Origin: Sodiomyces alkalinus F11
Taxonomy: Eukaryota > Ascomycota > Sordariomycetes > Glomerellales > Plectosphaerellaceae
Reading direction: 5' to 3'
Assembly: GCF_003711515.1 (NCBI RefSeq)
Contig: NW_021167081.1
Location: 1,817,630-1,881,629 of the forward strand
Length of the DNA: 64,000 nt
Shown one piece after another: positions 1 to 12,058 of this stretch. The translations under genes and the position numbers were made by a program. Below the pieces are notes generated by a model, which was given only the letters and a program-made list of their open reading frames with translations, was not told the origin of the DNA and did not search any database. How positions within the stretch are numbered: the first letter of the stretch is position 1; each line of letters begins with the position of its first letter.

Positions 1-2527
1 CGCCCTGTTGGCCAGGTTGGTATCCGGCAACCCTGGCGAACTTGGGCGGCATAGGGTTGGCGCTGACGCTGGGATGACCCATGGTGTCGTTTGGCTGCTG
101 AATACTGCCGTGGGCGTTGGTACCCGCGACAGAAGGGGGGATTGGCTGGCCATAGGAGGGCCGGCTTCCACCTCCTAGGCCCATGGACCCAACTGAACCC
201 ATCGAGCCTCCAGTCTGCGGCCGCGGTCCTGTTTGGCCCGCGCCACTCGACATATAAACGTTGTCGGATGTAGAGCGAGTGCCTGGACGCCCGGGGGCGC
301 CCGCGTTTCGGTACGAACTCGGTGGGCGTGTATTCTGACGGGCAGTCTTCGAGTATGTTTCCTTCGACACGGGAGGATCCTTGGGTAAGGGCTTGTCCTT
401 GGGGCTTTCGACCTCGACGGGACCCTGGCTGTTCGAACGAGCCCTCGACTTACCGCGTCCAGGGGATTGCGTGGTCGGCGTGGTTGCCGTGGCGATGAGG
501 CCATCTCCCCTTTGCGTTTGCGTCGTGGGGGCCACGTACTCAACCTGAACAGTGCGGCGCTTCGAGTCCTTCCGGGCGGCAGCTTCAGCCTCTGGATCGA
601 CCGTCCCTTGTTTGGAAGCCAAACCGCCGACGACGGCGGTGGGACTGACTGCCTTCGTTCTGGAGGCCTCACGGACCGAAGCACTACGCGCGACCATTGG
701 CCTCTCGTCTTCGGCGGGCACGGTGGTGTTTTGAATCTCGGTGGGGGTCGTGGTGCTGCTGGTGATGAACTCGACAACGTGGGCATATTCGCTGAGCCAG
801 CTATGCCGGGCGACCTCAAACAGGTCGGCCCTTTTCCTGGGATTCGGAACAAGAATCCGTCTGAGGAGGTCGCGGGAGTGCGGAGTGACGTATTCAGGGA
901 ATGTGAGAGGGGTGTTGACGATGTATTTATAGAGAAGATTGATGTTGTCACCCTCTGGGTTCGCGGGATCATCATCGAAGGGCAAGTAGCCAGCAAGCAT
1001 CGCATACTGAATCAATTTCCGTCAGCGCCTGGAGGACACGGTTGCAAAGGGGTGAACGCTTGGCAGCGTCCCTTAGAGTGAGAAGGAAGAAAGAAAAGAC
1101 AAGGGAAAAAGGAATGGAACTTACCAGGATGACGCCGCAACTCCAGACGTCCACTTTCCGACCTGTGTAAAGGGAGTCGCTAACAACCAACTCAGGGGCG
1201 GCATAACAGGGGCTACCACAGCTCGTCTGCATCAAGTCGCCTTTCCTAGTCCCGTTCCGCTTGAGCTTATCGAGACCCATACGTTTCACAAATTCGCGAT
1301 CGGTCAAATTCAGCTCTTCTTCCTGGCTGAGTTCCTCGTCGGCGTCAAAAGTGTTGGCGAAGCCAAAGTCGGTGATGATGATGTTGCGGTTTCGGTCCAG
1401 AAGGAGATTCTCGAGCTTGAGGTCGCGATGAACGATGCCTTTCTTATGGAGATATCCGACACCGGAGACGAGCTGAGCGAAAAGCCGGCGAGCGGCATTA
1501 TCCTTAAGGTACCGATGGGTCAAAATGTAATCGAACAACTCGCCGCCCGAGGCATACTCGAGAATGATTCCTATATGCCTCTCGGTTTCCACCATTTCGT
1601 GCAATCGAACGATATTCGGATGCTGGATACCACGAAGGATGGCAATCTCGCGATAAATCTTGGCCAGCCGACTCGGGTTACTCCCGACGGTGTCTCGTTT
1701 GATCAGCTTGATCGCGACCTACATTCAAGTAACACATGTCAGCCACCTCTCGGTACGCAAGGCAATTCACTGAAGTCACACGTGATGACGAAAAGAAGAT
1801 TTACCTGGATGTCGCTATCTTGTTTCCAGCCGAGCTTGACCTTTCCAAACTCGCCCTCGCCGATAGTATTCCCGAGATGGTAGTCGCCAAACTTGACTAC
1901 CTTGTCTCTTCTGCCGGCGTGGTGTCTAGCACCTCGGCGGTTGTCGTCACGTTCCGACAGAGGGACGACAGGCGGGGGTGCCGCCTCATCGAGCGATGCT
2001 CGCGGTTGGGCCTCCGTCATTCGCTCCCTCTCACGCTGGATGTCGATTTCGGGTTGAGAAACGACGAGTTTGGTTAGGACCTCGCTGGCTTCGCGTGAGG
2101 GCTGCCGTGGTGACGACGACGCCACGTGGGATGCCGCATCGTGCGATCGAATAGGAAGGCCCATCTCGCCTCCGCCCCGGCCATCGCGAGGGCTGCTTGT
2201 TCCATGCGGAGAACCCTGGGTCATGGGGGCGTGCTGATGAGATCTTCGGCTTCGCGACGCGGAGGCTTCCGTGTAGGCTGCATTGCTGCCATTCATGTCT
2301 GGCCGTAATGTTTCGTGGTCTCCGCGACGAGGCGAGGCCGTGGAGGGTTCGCCTGTGTATTCGCGTCTCTTCGAGACGGAGGTGCCGCTGGATGTGTTGT
2401 AGTTGTTGGACGAGGTCCTAGGTGGCGCCACGGGTGGCATGATGTTGTTCAGTCGATCCGGAGACGACGGCACGTCTGATCTCGAGGCGATTGGAACGGG
2501 GCTTGTGACGGCGGTACGGGACGTCAT
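1..2527 (-). CDS. kin4: Kin4/KfsA-type serine/threonine protein kinase (C-terminus cut by window edge)
   Basis: Partial gene: exons 1805-2527, 1125-1718 and 1-1006 and beyond; introns 1719-1804 and 1007-1124 are GT-AG and phase 0. About 774 residues are visible. The first ~210 residues are Ser/Pro/Arg-rich and look disordered. The kinase domain begins near residue 213 with the glycine loop GEGEFGKV; VAIK lysine near 245, HRD near 338-340, DFG near 358-360, APE near 415-417. The DFG-to-APE stretch is about 55 residues, roughly twice the usual length, with an acidic FDADEELSQEEE segment; as I recall, this insertion marks Kin4/Frk1/KfsA kinases within the Snf1-like group. Family knowledge: yeast Kin4 and Aspergillus KfsA act at spindle pole bodies in the spindle position checkpoint. 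The visible tail after the kinase domain is low-complexity. The start is the first ATG of the long frame; an upstream coding exon is possible. Identity as a CAMK/Snf1-like kinase is very sure, as the Kin4 ortholog fairly sure. Confidence 0.88.
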
Positions 2528-5500
2528 TAGAAAGCGGCCGATGCCGATACTTAGACGGTTGGTAGGCCGGACACTGCCGCTCCGCGGTAGCGAGGAGCTA
2601 GATCGAGTCCAAAGTCAGGCAGATATGGTTCTGGGATAGGCATGGTACGCCTTCGCTCGTCGAAGATGGAAAGGGAACGGGGGAATGCGATGTTCGGCGT
2701 CTGCTTATCGAAGACGCGGCAAACCGCGGCGGCACGGCAAGGGCTGACAAGGCAACCGACGAGCAAACGACCGCGTACTTCGCAGCACCTTAGAACTAAT
2801 CCTAAGCTCTTATTAAGGATCAAGGTTGAAGGTGAACTTGAAGCCAAGATGTCGAGTGGCCCGGTTCGACAACACGGATCTCGTGTGCTCAGAGTTTCCC
2901 ACTATAGCCGTCGCTACAGCTATGTGGAGGTCAGACAGGTATTGGGCAAAACTGCTTGCTGAAGATGTAGTTGCTTTCAGCAGGAGAGGACCGGGCAAGA
3001 GCAATGAAAGCGGCTCTGTGAAATTAGAGACGGTGGTGAGGGCAAACGCCCGAGTCGCGATTTTTTGGGGAAATAGAAGAACGAGCTGGAGTGGCCTTCT
3101 GTTGCTGTTTATTGACAAGAAACGCGGTGGGTGAATGAGCACATGCAAGCTCAGGGATAAGCTAGGGTTCGCCCTGGGGGGCGAGGTTGACAAACAGGTT
3201 GAGCGTTTCTCGGTCTTGCCAAGGAACGTTACAAAAAACGACCAGGTCGAGAGATTGACAATTGAAGTGGCAGTGATCTGCCAATTATTGCCATGAAGAG
3301 CGTTACGTAGAGCTGTTGCTGTGCCGAGCAGACGCGATTCGATTGGGGGGCGTCTTGTTGTCTTATCGCGGGAAGGTCTCCAATGCTGGCCCAGCAGTAT
3401 TTTAGTGTCAGCAATCGCTGCAGCAACACTAAAACCAATGTCGGCTAAACTGTCACAGTAGAGGCCGCTTTCGGTGCAGACGGAACTGGACTTGTTGGAC
3501 AAGAGACTTTTTTCCCCCTGAATGTGCAGGCGGTGCCGATGGGATGCGAGCGTCGCGGTATGTCAACAAGTCGATAGCTGCAACGCAAGTATCATGGGCT
3601 GGGGTCGTGGGAACTCGTCGCTGCTGGAAGGCAAAAGGTTAGGGACGACAGAGGAACAAGAATTGTCCGGCGAAAGGGAAAAGGAATAGGAATAATAATA
3701 ATAAAACGGAAGAAAAAAAAACCAGAGTAGGGTGGGTGACATCGCAAAAGAAATGACAGGAATACCACGAGCTGCAGCTCGGCGCAGGCGTGGGTCCAAG
3801 CACAGACATGTACAGGTGCATGCATTAGGTAAAATAAGTCGAGACAAGACAAGGACCGGCGACACGAAGCAACGAAGAAAAGAAAGGGGAAACACGAATA
3901 TGCCCCAAAACTTGCTTCAAAAGACATTCATGAAAGGGGAGAAGGGTAATTCGTTAACGTACCTGGAGCAAGAAACGTAGGGAACCGCAAGCTCTGCAGG
4001 AGGTGAGGGCTTGAGGAGGAGGAACAGTAAGTCTGGTCTAGACGAGTCCCTACCGTTGGGTGTTGGGATTGAAAGAGGACAATATGGTCATTTCCTTCTC
4101 TTTCTCTTATTCACTTTCCTTTCGCTCTTTGTCGAACTTGGTCAATCGCTTCGCTCCGTGTCGGGGACTGCGTGTTTTCAGGATGTCTCCGATAGCCTTT
4201 GTTTTTCCCTGTCCGAGCTTGTTCTCGTTTTCCCCTTTTTTCACGGTTGAGCCGCTGGGTCGGTCGTTGGGAAAGCAGACAGACGGGGCAATGGTTCTCT
4301 GACAAGAATTCGCAGGGTTCAGTCACTGGCCCAAATTCGGAGGCGACGGTCGTGAGAAAAGGTCGAAAGTAAGTGTCGACGCAAGTCGCGTTGACAGGAT
4401 GTTCGAGATCGATCGAGGGTTCTCGCGGTGGTGGCTCCTGAAAGTATAGGTACACAAGGTGCACCAAACATAGGAGCTAAAGTAAGACCTACGTATTCCT
4501 TGGTCTGACGAGAAGTACTTCGTAAGGCGTCGAAAGAATGCCAGATCAATTTGATCTATCACTATCAGACTCACGGAGAGACGTGGACGGGGAGTTGGAA
4601 GGTTTGGAAGAAGCCTGAGATGACGAGGTGAAAGGGAAATTGGACCGAACCTTGGGAGGGATCAGACGGGGGAGAAGAAAGGACAGGCTGGGAAATGACG
4701 AGACAGACTGGTGGATGTACGGTACGAAGCGCGAAGTACGAAGTACATAAGGTACAGTTGCGACTTGGGGGTTACATTTGTACCGCATCCAGTAAAGTAC
4801 CTTCACACTCATGTACTTCCGTGCTGCGACGAATTTGCGGACAGTTTCATACCCAGCAGGTTCAAGTACTCATAAATCCGAGAAGCACAGTCCATGATAA
4901 GGTACCTACTAATTGTACCTACTGCCCGGGTCTGGCCTTGAGGTTCCTTCTTCCACATTTCCTTACATGGCGCTGACACTCCCGGGCGCAACCCCCCAAA
5001 AGAGGATTTTGATTTGAACTTCTTCGCGCACCTCGTCGAATACACACGACGAAGTACCTTATGTACGAGTACCTACCACCAAAGTTCAGTTGCATACCGA
5101 CTCCACTAAAGGTAATTGGCGTTTTAGACTTAACCACAGCACTCGACCGCGCCCTCCTTGTCTGACGCGTTTCCGTTCACGTACCTAGCCCAACGTACAG
5201 GGAAATTGGGCGAGATGAGACTCTGGGATGAGCCACTTGCAACGCGCTGTCCCTGCTCACCCCTCTCGCCCGCCCTGTCGCTCGTCCATCATGGGTCACA
5301 ACCGGGCACGGACGAGTAGGTAAGGTACAGACGTGTGATGTATTCGGGTACCTGCTGCCCTAGCGTCCGCATACAGATTAAAAGGTAAAATGAATGCGAG
5401 ATTCTAGGGTCCACGGTACACACATGATCCAAGTCCATCATGTACCTTACATTGCGGGACCAGAGGCCGAACGAGGATAAATTGAATTCCCCTCTCCCAG

Positions 5501-6849
5501 TCGCCTACCTAGGTACCTACAACGTACCTACGTGTACATACATTGTACCTTAATTACTTGCCATGATGATAAAAGTCCGGAGTACGGATACGTAAGGTAT
5601 ACATGCGTATAAATCGGGTTGTTCTAATTTTAAGCTCACGAAATTATTCCCCCACCACTTTCCCACTGGGATCGACGTGCCCGTCCATGACGAAGGCGTC
5701 GCAATGCGCCGTTCATCCTACCAGTGGTTTCGATAAGACCTTCGCCGTTCTCGATTTTTGGGGACATGGAATGGGCACGACGTTAACGCGCTCACGTCCG
5801 AGACCAGTCAACATGGGATGAACTAGATTATCGAGTCAAAGCCTACCTGCAGACGAGACAGACAGAGGCTGTTGTCCTTGAAGCAGCAGACCGTCAAACC
5901 GTCGTACGAAGTAATTACGGAATGACCGACATGGCCCTTGAGACCGGTCACTACGTGTACATGGGCCGGCGGCATGACATTCCACCACGTTCACTCCTTC
6001 CTTGAGATTGCGCAGGGCCGGATCCTTACCGGCAGATCATGCAGTCCGTCTGTATCCCGTATTAACTCCAGACCACCCACACAGATCGGCCCGCATCGGC
6101 AGGAAGAAGCAAGGAAACAGAGGGGAGAAAAGGACCGCAGGATAAGGTAGCCCTTTAGACATGATCCCTTAGGGTTTCTCCGTACCTGGTACTTGCCTTC
6201 GATTCGCGTTCCCATCCTTGGTGGCACGCTCTGCGTAAAGAACTCCCAGCCCTCTTCCTCTTCCTCTCCCCCTTCCCCGCCGCCCTGGGGGTTTAAGAAG
6301 GAAAAGGAACAAGCAGCGCATCCCGATCAGGAAACGGGCAGCACTGCACTTGGCCCTTTTTCGATTTCGTTTTTCCTTCCCTCGTTCTGTTCCTGCGTTA
6401 GCTTCCCGCTCCTGCAGACTCCGACCTATCCTAGACGAAGACAGGGTTATGCAACTTCTGCGTATCGCCCTGGAGCAGATGTGTTACTCCGTACACCTAT
6501 GCAGGTTAGAAAAGTTAACTCGAAACTCTGCCCCACGTCTCCATTGCTCACTGGATTAATGCTGCCGATCTGTACTTTTTCAACTATTTTATATATTCAG
6601 GTATAATAGCAAATGTCGGCACGAGGCTGACGTCAGGATAATTGAAGCTATCACCAGATTCACGACATTTCTGACCTAAACACTCAGACTTAAGGAGCCG
6701 GATTGAGAACCAATATCCACAACTTTAGTGGATAGCAGGGAAGAACTAAATGCTAGGTTCTTTACACTATGGGAACTTTCTACTCAGTCTCTAGTTCGTA
6801 CGATGCCTGCCCGCCTTACGTTAGGTTATTAAGAGGAAGACGCAGATTA
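2528..6849. other. Intergenic: 5' flank of the Kin4-type kinase, no gene seen
   Basis: About 4.3 kb with no convincing coding region. Frames up to ~229 codons exist near 2.8-3.5 kb, but the longest opens with TTG rather than ATG and its translation is low-complexity. The part next to the kinase is probably promoter and 5' leader. From about 4.7 to 5.6 kb the DNA is dense in short words such as CGAAGTAC, AAGGTAC and ACGTACCTAC. Confidence 0.6.
4722..5600. repeat. Patch of dispersed palindromic microrepeats (GAAGTAC / GGTACCT words)
   Basis: Read directly: tandem GCGAAGTACGAAGTAC near 4730-4750, AAGGTACCTACT near 4899, GAAGTACCTTATGTACGAGTACC near 5050-5075, and ACCTAGGTACCTAC, ACGTACCTACG and TTGTACCTT between 5508 and 5550. 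The same words recur in other intergenic stretches of the window and are rare in the coding exons. Function unknown. Confidence 0.6.
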
Positions 6850-7664
6850 AGTCAGACCACACCAATCCGGCCCCCACCTAGAAACGGCCCCCCAAACCAC
6901 ACCAAAAAAGGGGATTTCGTATCCCTGTTATTTCACTAACCGTAAAAGGTAACTATATAAAAATAAGATATTAGGTAGATCGTTATACGGGTATTATATA
7001 TATAACTTTATTTTTTCTTTATACTAAAGCTATAAGCTGAAATTAGAGCTAGAAGTTTCTGTTAGTGATATCTAATAGTTTCTTAGTAAACCTTAACAGA
7101 GTAGAAAATTCTATAATAAATCAACAGGACTAAGATACTATAACTAGTATATATCAAAAAAAACTAAAATACGGTATAGTCTATATCTTAGGTTATAAGT
7201 CTATATAATATATTGGCTTTTAAGTTATTTAAGAAAGAATATTTCCCTTAGTAAACTTTACTATAGGGGAAACTTATTTCTAATATAGAAGATTAGATAT
7301 AAAATATTTTATAACTATAGCTTAACTTTTAGATAGCCCGTATATTATAAGTATTTTTAGTATATACTATCCATAGGATCTTAGTCTTATTAATGTATTA
7401 TAGAATTTTATACTCTGTTAAGGTTTACTAAGACAATATTAGATATCACTAACAGAAACTTCTAGCTCTAATTTCAGCTTACAGCTTTAGTATATAGAAA
7501 AAATAAAGTTATATATAGAATACCCGTATAACAATCCACCTAATATCTTAATTTTATATAGTTCCCTTTTATAGTTAGTGAAATAACAGGGGTATAAAAT
7601 CCCCTTTTTTGGTGTGGTTTGGGGGGCCGTTTCTAGGTGGGGGCCGGATTGGTGTGGTCCGACT
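6850..7664. mobile_element. 815-bp foldback / MITE-like element with long inverted arms and TA target duplication
   Basis: The left end (AGTCAGACCACACCAATCCGG...) and right end (...CCGGATTGGTGTGGTCCGACT) are inverted copies. The match runs inward through the GC-rich tips (CCCCCACCTAGAAACGG) into AT-rich DNA: AGATATCACTAACAGAAACT at 7441-7460 mirrors the stretch near 7060, and TTAGTAAACCTTAACAGAGT near 7083 mirrors about 7420-7440. Similarity fades toward the centre near 7250, so the element is almost one palindrome. TA dinucleotides at 6848-6849 and 7665-7666 fit a target-site duplication of the Tc1/mariner kind. The interior is very AT-rich with no coding frame, consistent with a non-autonomous element decayed by repeat-induced point mutation (inference). 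Confidence 0.85.
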
Positions 7665-8940
7665 TATTGATGATGGTGTTGAGGAAAGGAACTGGTATTT
7701 TTGTGCGAGTCGAGGTACTTGGAAGTACTATTGGTTTCATTATAATTGGATGTATCTGTACTCCCGGGGGCCCCCTATTGTCCTTACCCACTCATTTTCG
7801 TTTGTATACGAGCTAACGTTTCTGACCTCTGCATAAGGTAGGTGTACTTGCGCTGGAGTATCCCAATTTTCGTATCATTCCCGACCTTTACGTACGTACA
7901 GTATTACCCACGATTTCCAAAAACCATGGACATGTCATGCCGAAAGGTTCCTCTGAAACCAAACGCTTCAGCATAAACTTCGGAAATGAGGTCGACCAGA
8001 TACGATGGACGACGCTTACCTACTTGGCTAAGGGTGGTGTGCGGGGCGGGTCTAATTAACTTGGCAACTTTAGGGAGCATCGGCAGCATGGTCTCCGTTT
8101 CTCGTCCCTGTCATTTCGTTTCTTTGTCCTCTTTTCGTTCTTTTTCCCCGCCTCCCATTCCCCCCTTTCCCGAAGATGTACCAGACATCACACGCCCCGT
8201 CTTATCTTATCTTATCTATCGGACATCATTGAGGTGCCCGGGCAGCTGGCGTTTGTCCTCAACAACAGATGCTCCGTAATATTACCATATATATCGAATT
8301 TCAGCATTGGAATATTCCAGGAACATCACAATCTACCTAACCCAGGAAGTATTAACACGCGGTACCTGGCTCCAGCATATTGGAAATGAAAACGTTATTG
8401 CCGTCAAGCTTTGTATCTCATTTGTGGTACGAACACGGACTGCCTCACATGCTACGGAGAAAGGTGCCTGGCCCTCGTCTTTTTCGAGCTTCAGGGCTAG
8501 CCTACCTAACGAAGCAGTAGACAAAGGATCCAACGGTGCATCTATCCCCAAGCTCGAACCCATAGGGCGCAGCTACACCGGATAGAAACAGCCCAAACCA
8601 GGCCCAGGCTTTTGCGATGCAACGGACTGTTCCCGCGTGCATGACACTTACACGAGACCGCGATTAGCCCATCTTTCCGGGGTTACCAGCTCCGTCCTCT
8701 CACTATAAGACCAATTTGACCCGAATACGGGTACGTGGGTAGTCAAGTCTTCCAAGATTCGACTTGGCCCTCCCCCCCCTCTGAGACTCCCCGGATCGAG
8801 CATCCATTCGCCAGTGTCTCAGAATGACACATGTTGCGTTAGTCTATTTTTTATTTATTTTATTTTCCAAGTCTTGTTTCTCTTCTTTTCGGTTTCTTTT
8901 TCGTCTTTCGCTGCCTTCCATCCAGTCGAACCAGCCAATG
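7665..8940. other. Intergenic between the foldback element and the GWT1 3' end
   Basis: About 1.3 kb without a recognisable gene. It must hold the 3' untranslated region and poly(A) site of GWT1, which is transcribed leftward and stops at 8941. CTTATCTTATCTTATC near 8203 is a short simple repeat. Confidence 0.5.
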
Positions 8941-10575
8941 TCACAGCTTCAGCGAAATATCATAGGCGTCCAACCCCAGCGCCACGGCCGTGAGCGTCCC
9001 CGTATAGGCCACAAGGATAGCCATGGTCGCCACAGGGCCAGCATCCAAAGTCGGCACCGTCAGGTTGACAAGACCGGTAAGCAGGTTAGCCAGCAGGAAG
9101 ACGGCCAGCCCGTTGCGATTATACGCGTGGAGGACGCGGCTGGTGGCGGTATCGTACGCCTCGTTCTCGGCGCGGGCGTCGGTCGTATGGTGGAAGGCTG
9201 CGGGGAAGAAGAGGGTCTCGACCAGGCAGTAGGCGAGGACGTGGGCCGAGTTGAAGGCGGCTACCCAGAAGACGTACGGCAGGTTGGCGAGGCGGCGCGA
9301 GACGGAGAGGCCGTCGCCCCAGGTGTAGCTGGTGGTCAGGAAGTAGAGGGCGGACCAGATGGCGGACCAGACGGCCATGGTCATGAGGAGGGTGGTGCGC
9401 TGCGTGGCCGGGTCGGCGTCTCTCCGGGGGTTGATGTGGCGGGGCAGGATGTACATGCCCGTGTCCTGGCCGGCGAGGAAGATGGCGAGGTAGCCGAGGA
9501 AGCTGAAGACGCCCTCGCGGTTCGCCGAGAGGAGATCGGTGCGCGGCGCGGTCAGGACGTAGGCTTTGAGGGGGGTGCTCTCGAGCAGGACCTGGTAGGC
9601 CACGCCGAGGAGGACGGAGAGGGCGGCGTAGCTGGGGACGATGTTGAGGGCGGATTGGAAGGCGGCCGTGAACGGCGGCAGGAGGCCCAGCGTGAAGAAG
9701 AAGTTCCAGTGGACGCCGTACTCGGAGACGTGCTCGGCGTAGTCGAGGCCCTTGACGCTGAGGAGACGGACAAAGCCCAGGGCGAGGAGGGGCAGCGAAT
9801 GACGCAGGGAGGCGCGTAGGCGCGTAGCGAGCGAGGCGGAACGGCCACTGGCTCGTTCCCTCAAGACGGGCCGGGCGGCAATGACACCGGCAGAGAACAC
9901 GAAGGAACCGACGCCCAAATCCATAAGAGAGGTGCCCCAGGTTTCTACCTTGGCGAAGCGGCGAGGAAAGAGACGGAAGTCGACGGCGAGGATGGCGATG
10001 GTGGTGATGACGAGCATGCCGCCGCGGTAGTTTGTCAGGAACGGCTTGGGGGGAAGGGCGGCAAGCGGACCGGCGGGTGTGGCCGTGCGAGACTTCACAT
10101 TGTTGGGAGGGACGACGAGCTTCTTCCGCGGGGCGCTGACATTACGCGGAAGGGCGTAGACGAAGAGGGCGGGAGCAAGGAGGAGAGCGTTGAGGAGGAG
10201 TGGGGTGCCGGAGTAGAGCGTGACGGAGAGAAGGATGGGGGCGACGTTGATGAGGTAGTCGACAAGCAGCGAGAAGGGGGTGTTGGCTTTGAAGAGGGAC
10301 TGGCGGGACTGGAGGGCGGACCAGAGGAGGATAGCGACCTGTAGTGTCGCGGGGAGTTAGAACAAAGGAGTCGGTCAGCCTCGGAGGGGTTTTGGGTCCT
10401 CGTGGGACAAGGGACAAGGGACAAGGGGTCCAAGGCAAAAGCATACCGGCGCTACAGCGGTGACATAGTTTATTTCGGCAGGCGAGCCGCCGGAAAGGTT
10501 AGAAACAAAGTCTTCTTTGAGTTTCTTGTAGCCAGCGGCTGCTGTGGCGACGCCGACGGGGTCGGAGCCGGTCAT
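8941..10575 (-). CDS. GWT1: GPI-anchored wall transfer protein 1 (GWT1/PIG-W, glucosaminyl-PI inositol acyltransferase)
   Basis: Two exons, 10447-10575 and 8941-10338; the 108-bp phase-0 GT-AG intron is 10339-10446. The product is 508 aa, the usual length for fungal Gwt1. The N-terminus MTGSDPVG...[15 protein letters not shown] followed by EINYV is the family signature; then come about a dozen hydrophobic segments, including blocks around [23 protein letters not shown] and [18 protein letters not shown], all strongly conserved in PIG-W/Gwt1. Family knowledge: this ER membrane enzyme acylates the inositol ring of GlcN-PI early in GPI anchor synthesis, so it is needed for GPI-anchored cell wall proteins; it is the target of the antifungal class typified by manogepix. 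Start chosen at the ATG that gives the conserved N-terminus; upstream in-frame codons are low-complexity. It lies head-to-head with the BTB gene across about 1.5 kb. Confidence 0.97.
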
Positions 10576-12058
10576 GATGGTAGAAGTCAACAAAAAAAAG
10601 GCAAGAACGTTAGGCGGGGTGGTCGACGAGGGACTATCGGATGGATGGTCGTTATGGAAGGATATGAGACATGGTTCCAGAGAATGTAGGTATAAGAGAA
10701 AGTTGGTCGCCAGACCGGGTAAATCGAACGTGGCAGGATGAAGATCACGACGACAAGACGTCGTCAATGGTCAACGTGGACATTAATTTAACGGTGGTGA
10801 TGGAGTGGTGAAGCTTCCCATGGAGCTATAGCTCAAAAGCCAATCAGAGGGCGTTGTCGACCCACGGACGGCTACTGTGGTACGAACTGCCGCGATTACA
10901 AATACAGTGTTTAGTATAGTATTTCCACCATCGTACATACTGTGTGTTCTCTGCTCTCTCTCTCAATGATGTCTGTTGGCGCCGGATGGCGCGCCCCGGC
11001 CCCTCTTCACCCGACTTGTCGGAAGCCGGCATTACGGAGTCCGTCGACGGCTTCAACTCGTCCATGTTCCCTTTCAATCATCACAACTCGACCTGTAAAC
11101 ACCACCACCATAATCGCATCTCCTCTCTCTTTTCGAAAGTCGTCAATCTTTTTCCGTCATTTTGCTGACACCCATGGCGTTACAAACCCCTTCACTATTA
11201 TGTAACCATTCGACAAGGGCGAAACAAAGCGGTGCCATAGTCCGAGACCCTCCTCGTTGGATGACCATAACATGGCCGACCCTCTCTCACTTGTCTTTTT
11301 TCCTTCTCATCTTTTTTTTTTCCTTTGTTCTCCTTCACATCACCACAAGCATATTCCCAGTCGTCCTCGCAGAATTTTTTACCCACCTTTACACAAGTCA
11401 AAGAGTGGGTTGCTGGCAACCTGGTTCGCCCAAAGCCCACCAGGATTCCTTTGTTCTTCTGTTCCCACCCCCTCGCCGCATCTGCTCTTTGTTGTCTGAG
11501 ATTTGACGACGCTTCTTAGTCCCGGAGTTGACAGGTAGACTCACCAAGACGGCGATACGCCTGACAAGGACAAGGACAAGGACAAGGACAAGGTCTCTGA
11601 CCACCTCATCTCTTCCGATCCCCCCGAAAACGTCGGAGACCAGAAAAGAAGCGAAGCTCAAAGAACCCATTTCCAGATATACTCTACACTGCCCCCGCCC
11701 CGTCTCTCGTCTCTCCCTTCTACAAGTCGTGCTTCTTCTCCCTTCCCACGAAAAGAGGGGAAAAGAGTCGTCGTCTCTCCTCAAACTCTCCCTCTCCTCG
11801 GACCCGTCGAATCTTTTCGCCTCTCCCCCCCCCCCCCGTGTCGTTCATCCCGCTCCTCGTGTTACATTCCAACCCTCTATCAACTGAAACTCGTAGTCTC
11901 TTTCTGGCTATTCGTTGAGATAGTGGCTGGGACAACTCCATTGTCAACTTTCACCCCCCTTCTATCCAGGAACAGACGGTACAAACATACATACCCATAT
12001 TCAATAATACATACCACGACATAATACATACTACGACATTGTATTCATAGCAAAAACA
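10576..12058. promoter_or_regulatory. Divergent promoter region between GWT1 and the BTB-like gene
   Basis: 1.48 kb separate the two start codons, which point outward. The half next to the BTB gene is pyrimidine-rich (long CT tracts about 11.28-11.35 and 11.69-11.84 kb), typical of fungal leader DNA, and ends in A-rich sequence just before the ATG at 12059. It includes an (ACAAGG)n tract at 11564-11593 and a C-run near 11825-11838. No specific regulator site can be named. Confidence 0.5.
11564..11593. repeat. (ACAAGG)n short tandem repeat
   Basis: Five consecutive hexamer units in the presumed promoter/leader of the BTB-like gene. Confidence 0.85.

Noticed and set aside
2813..3502. 229-codon open frame on the minus strand upstream of the kinase
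   Set aside because: Opens with TTG, low-complexity Ser/Leu/Thr translation, no splice partner; more likely leader or promoter DNA.
8824..9819. 331-codon open frame on the plus strand
   Set aside because: Antisense to GWT1; Gly/Glu/Val-rich shadow, no domain.
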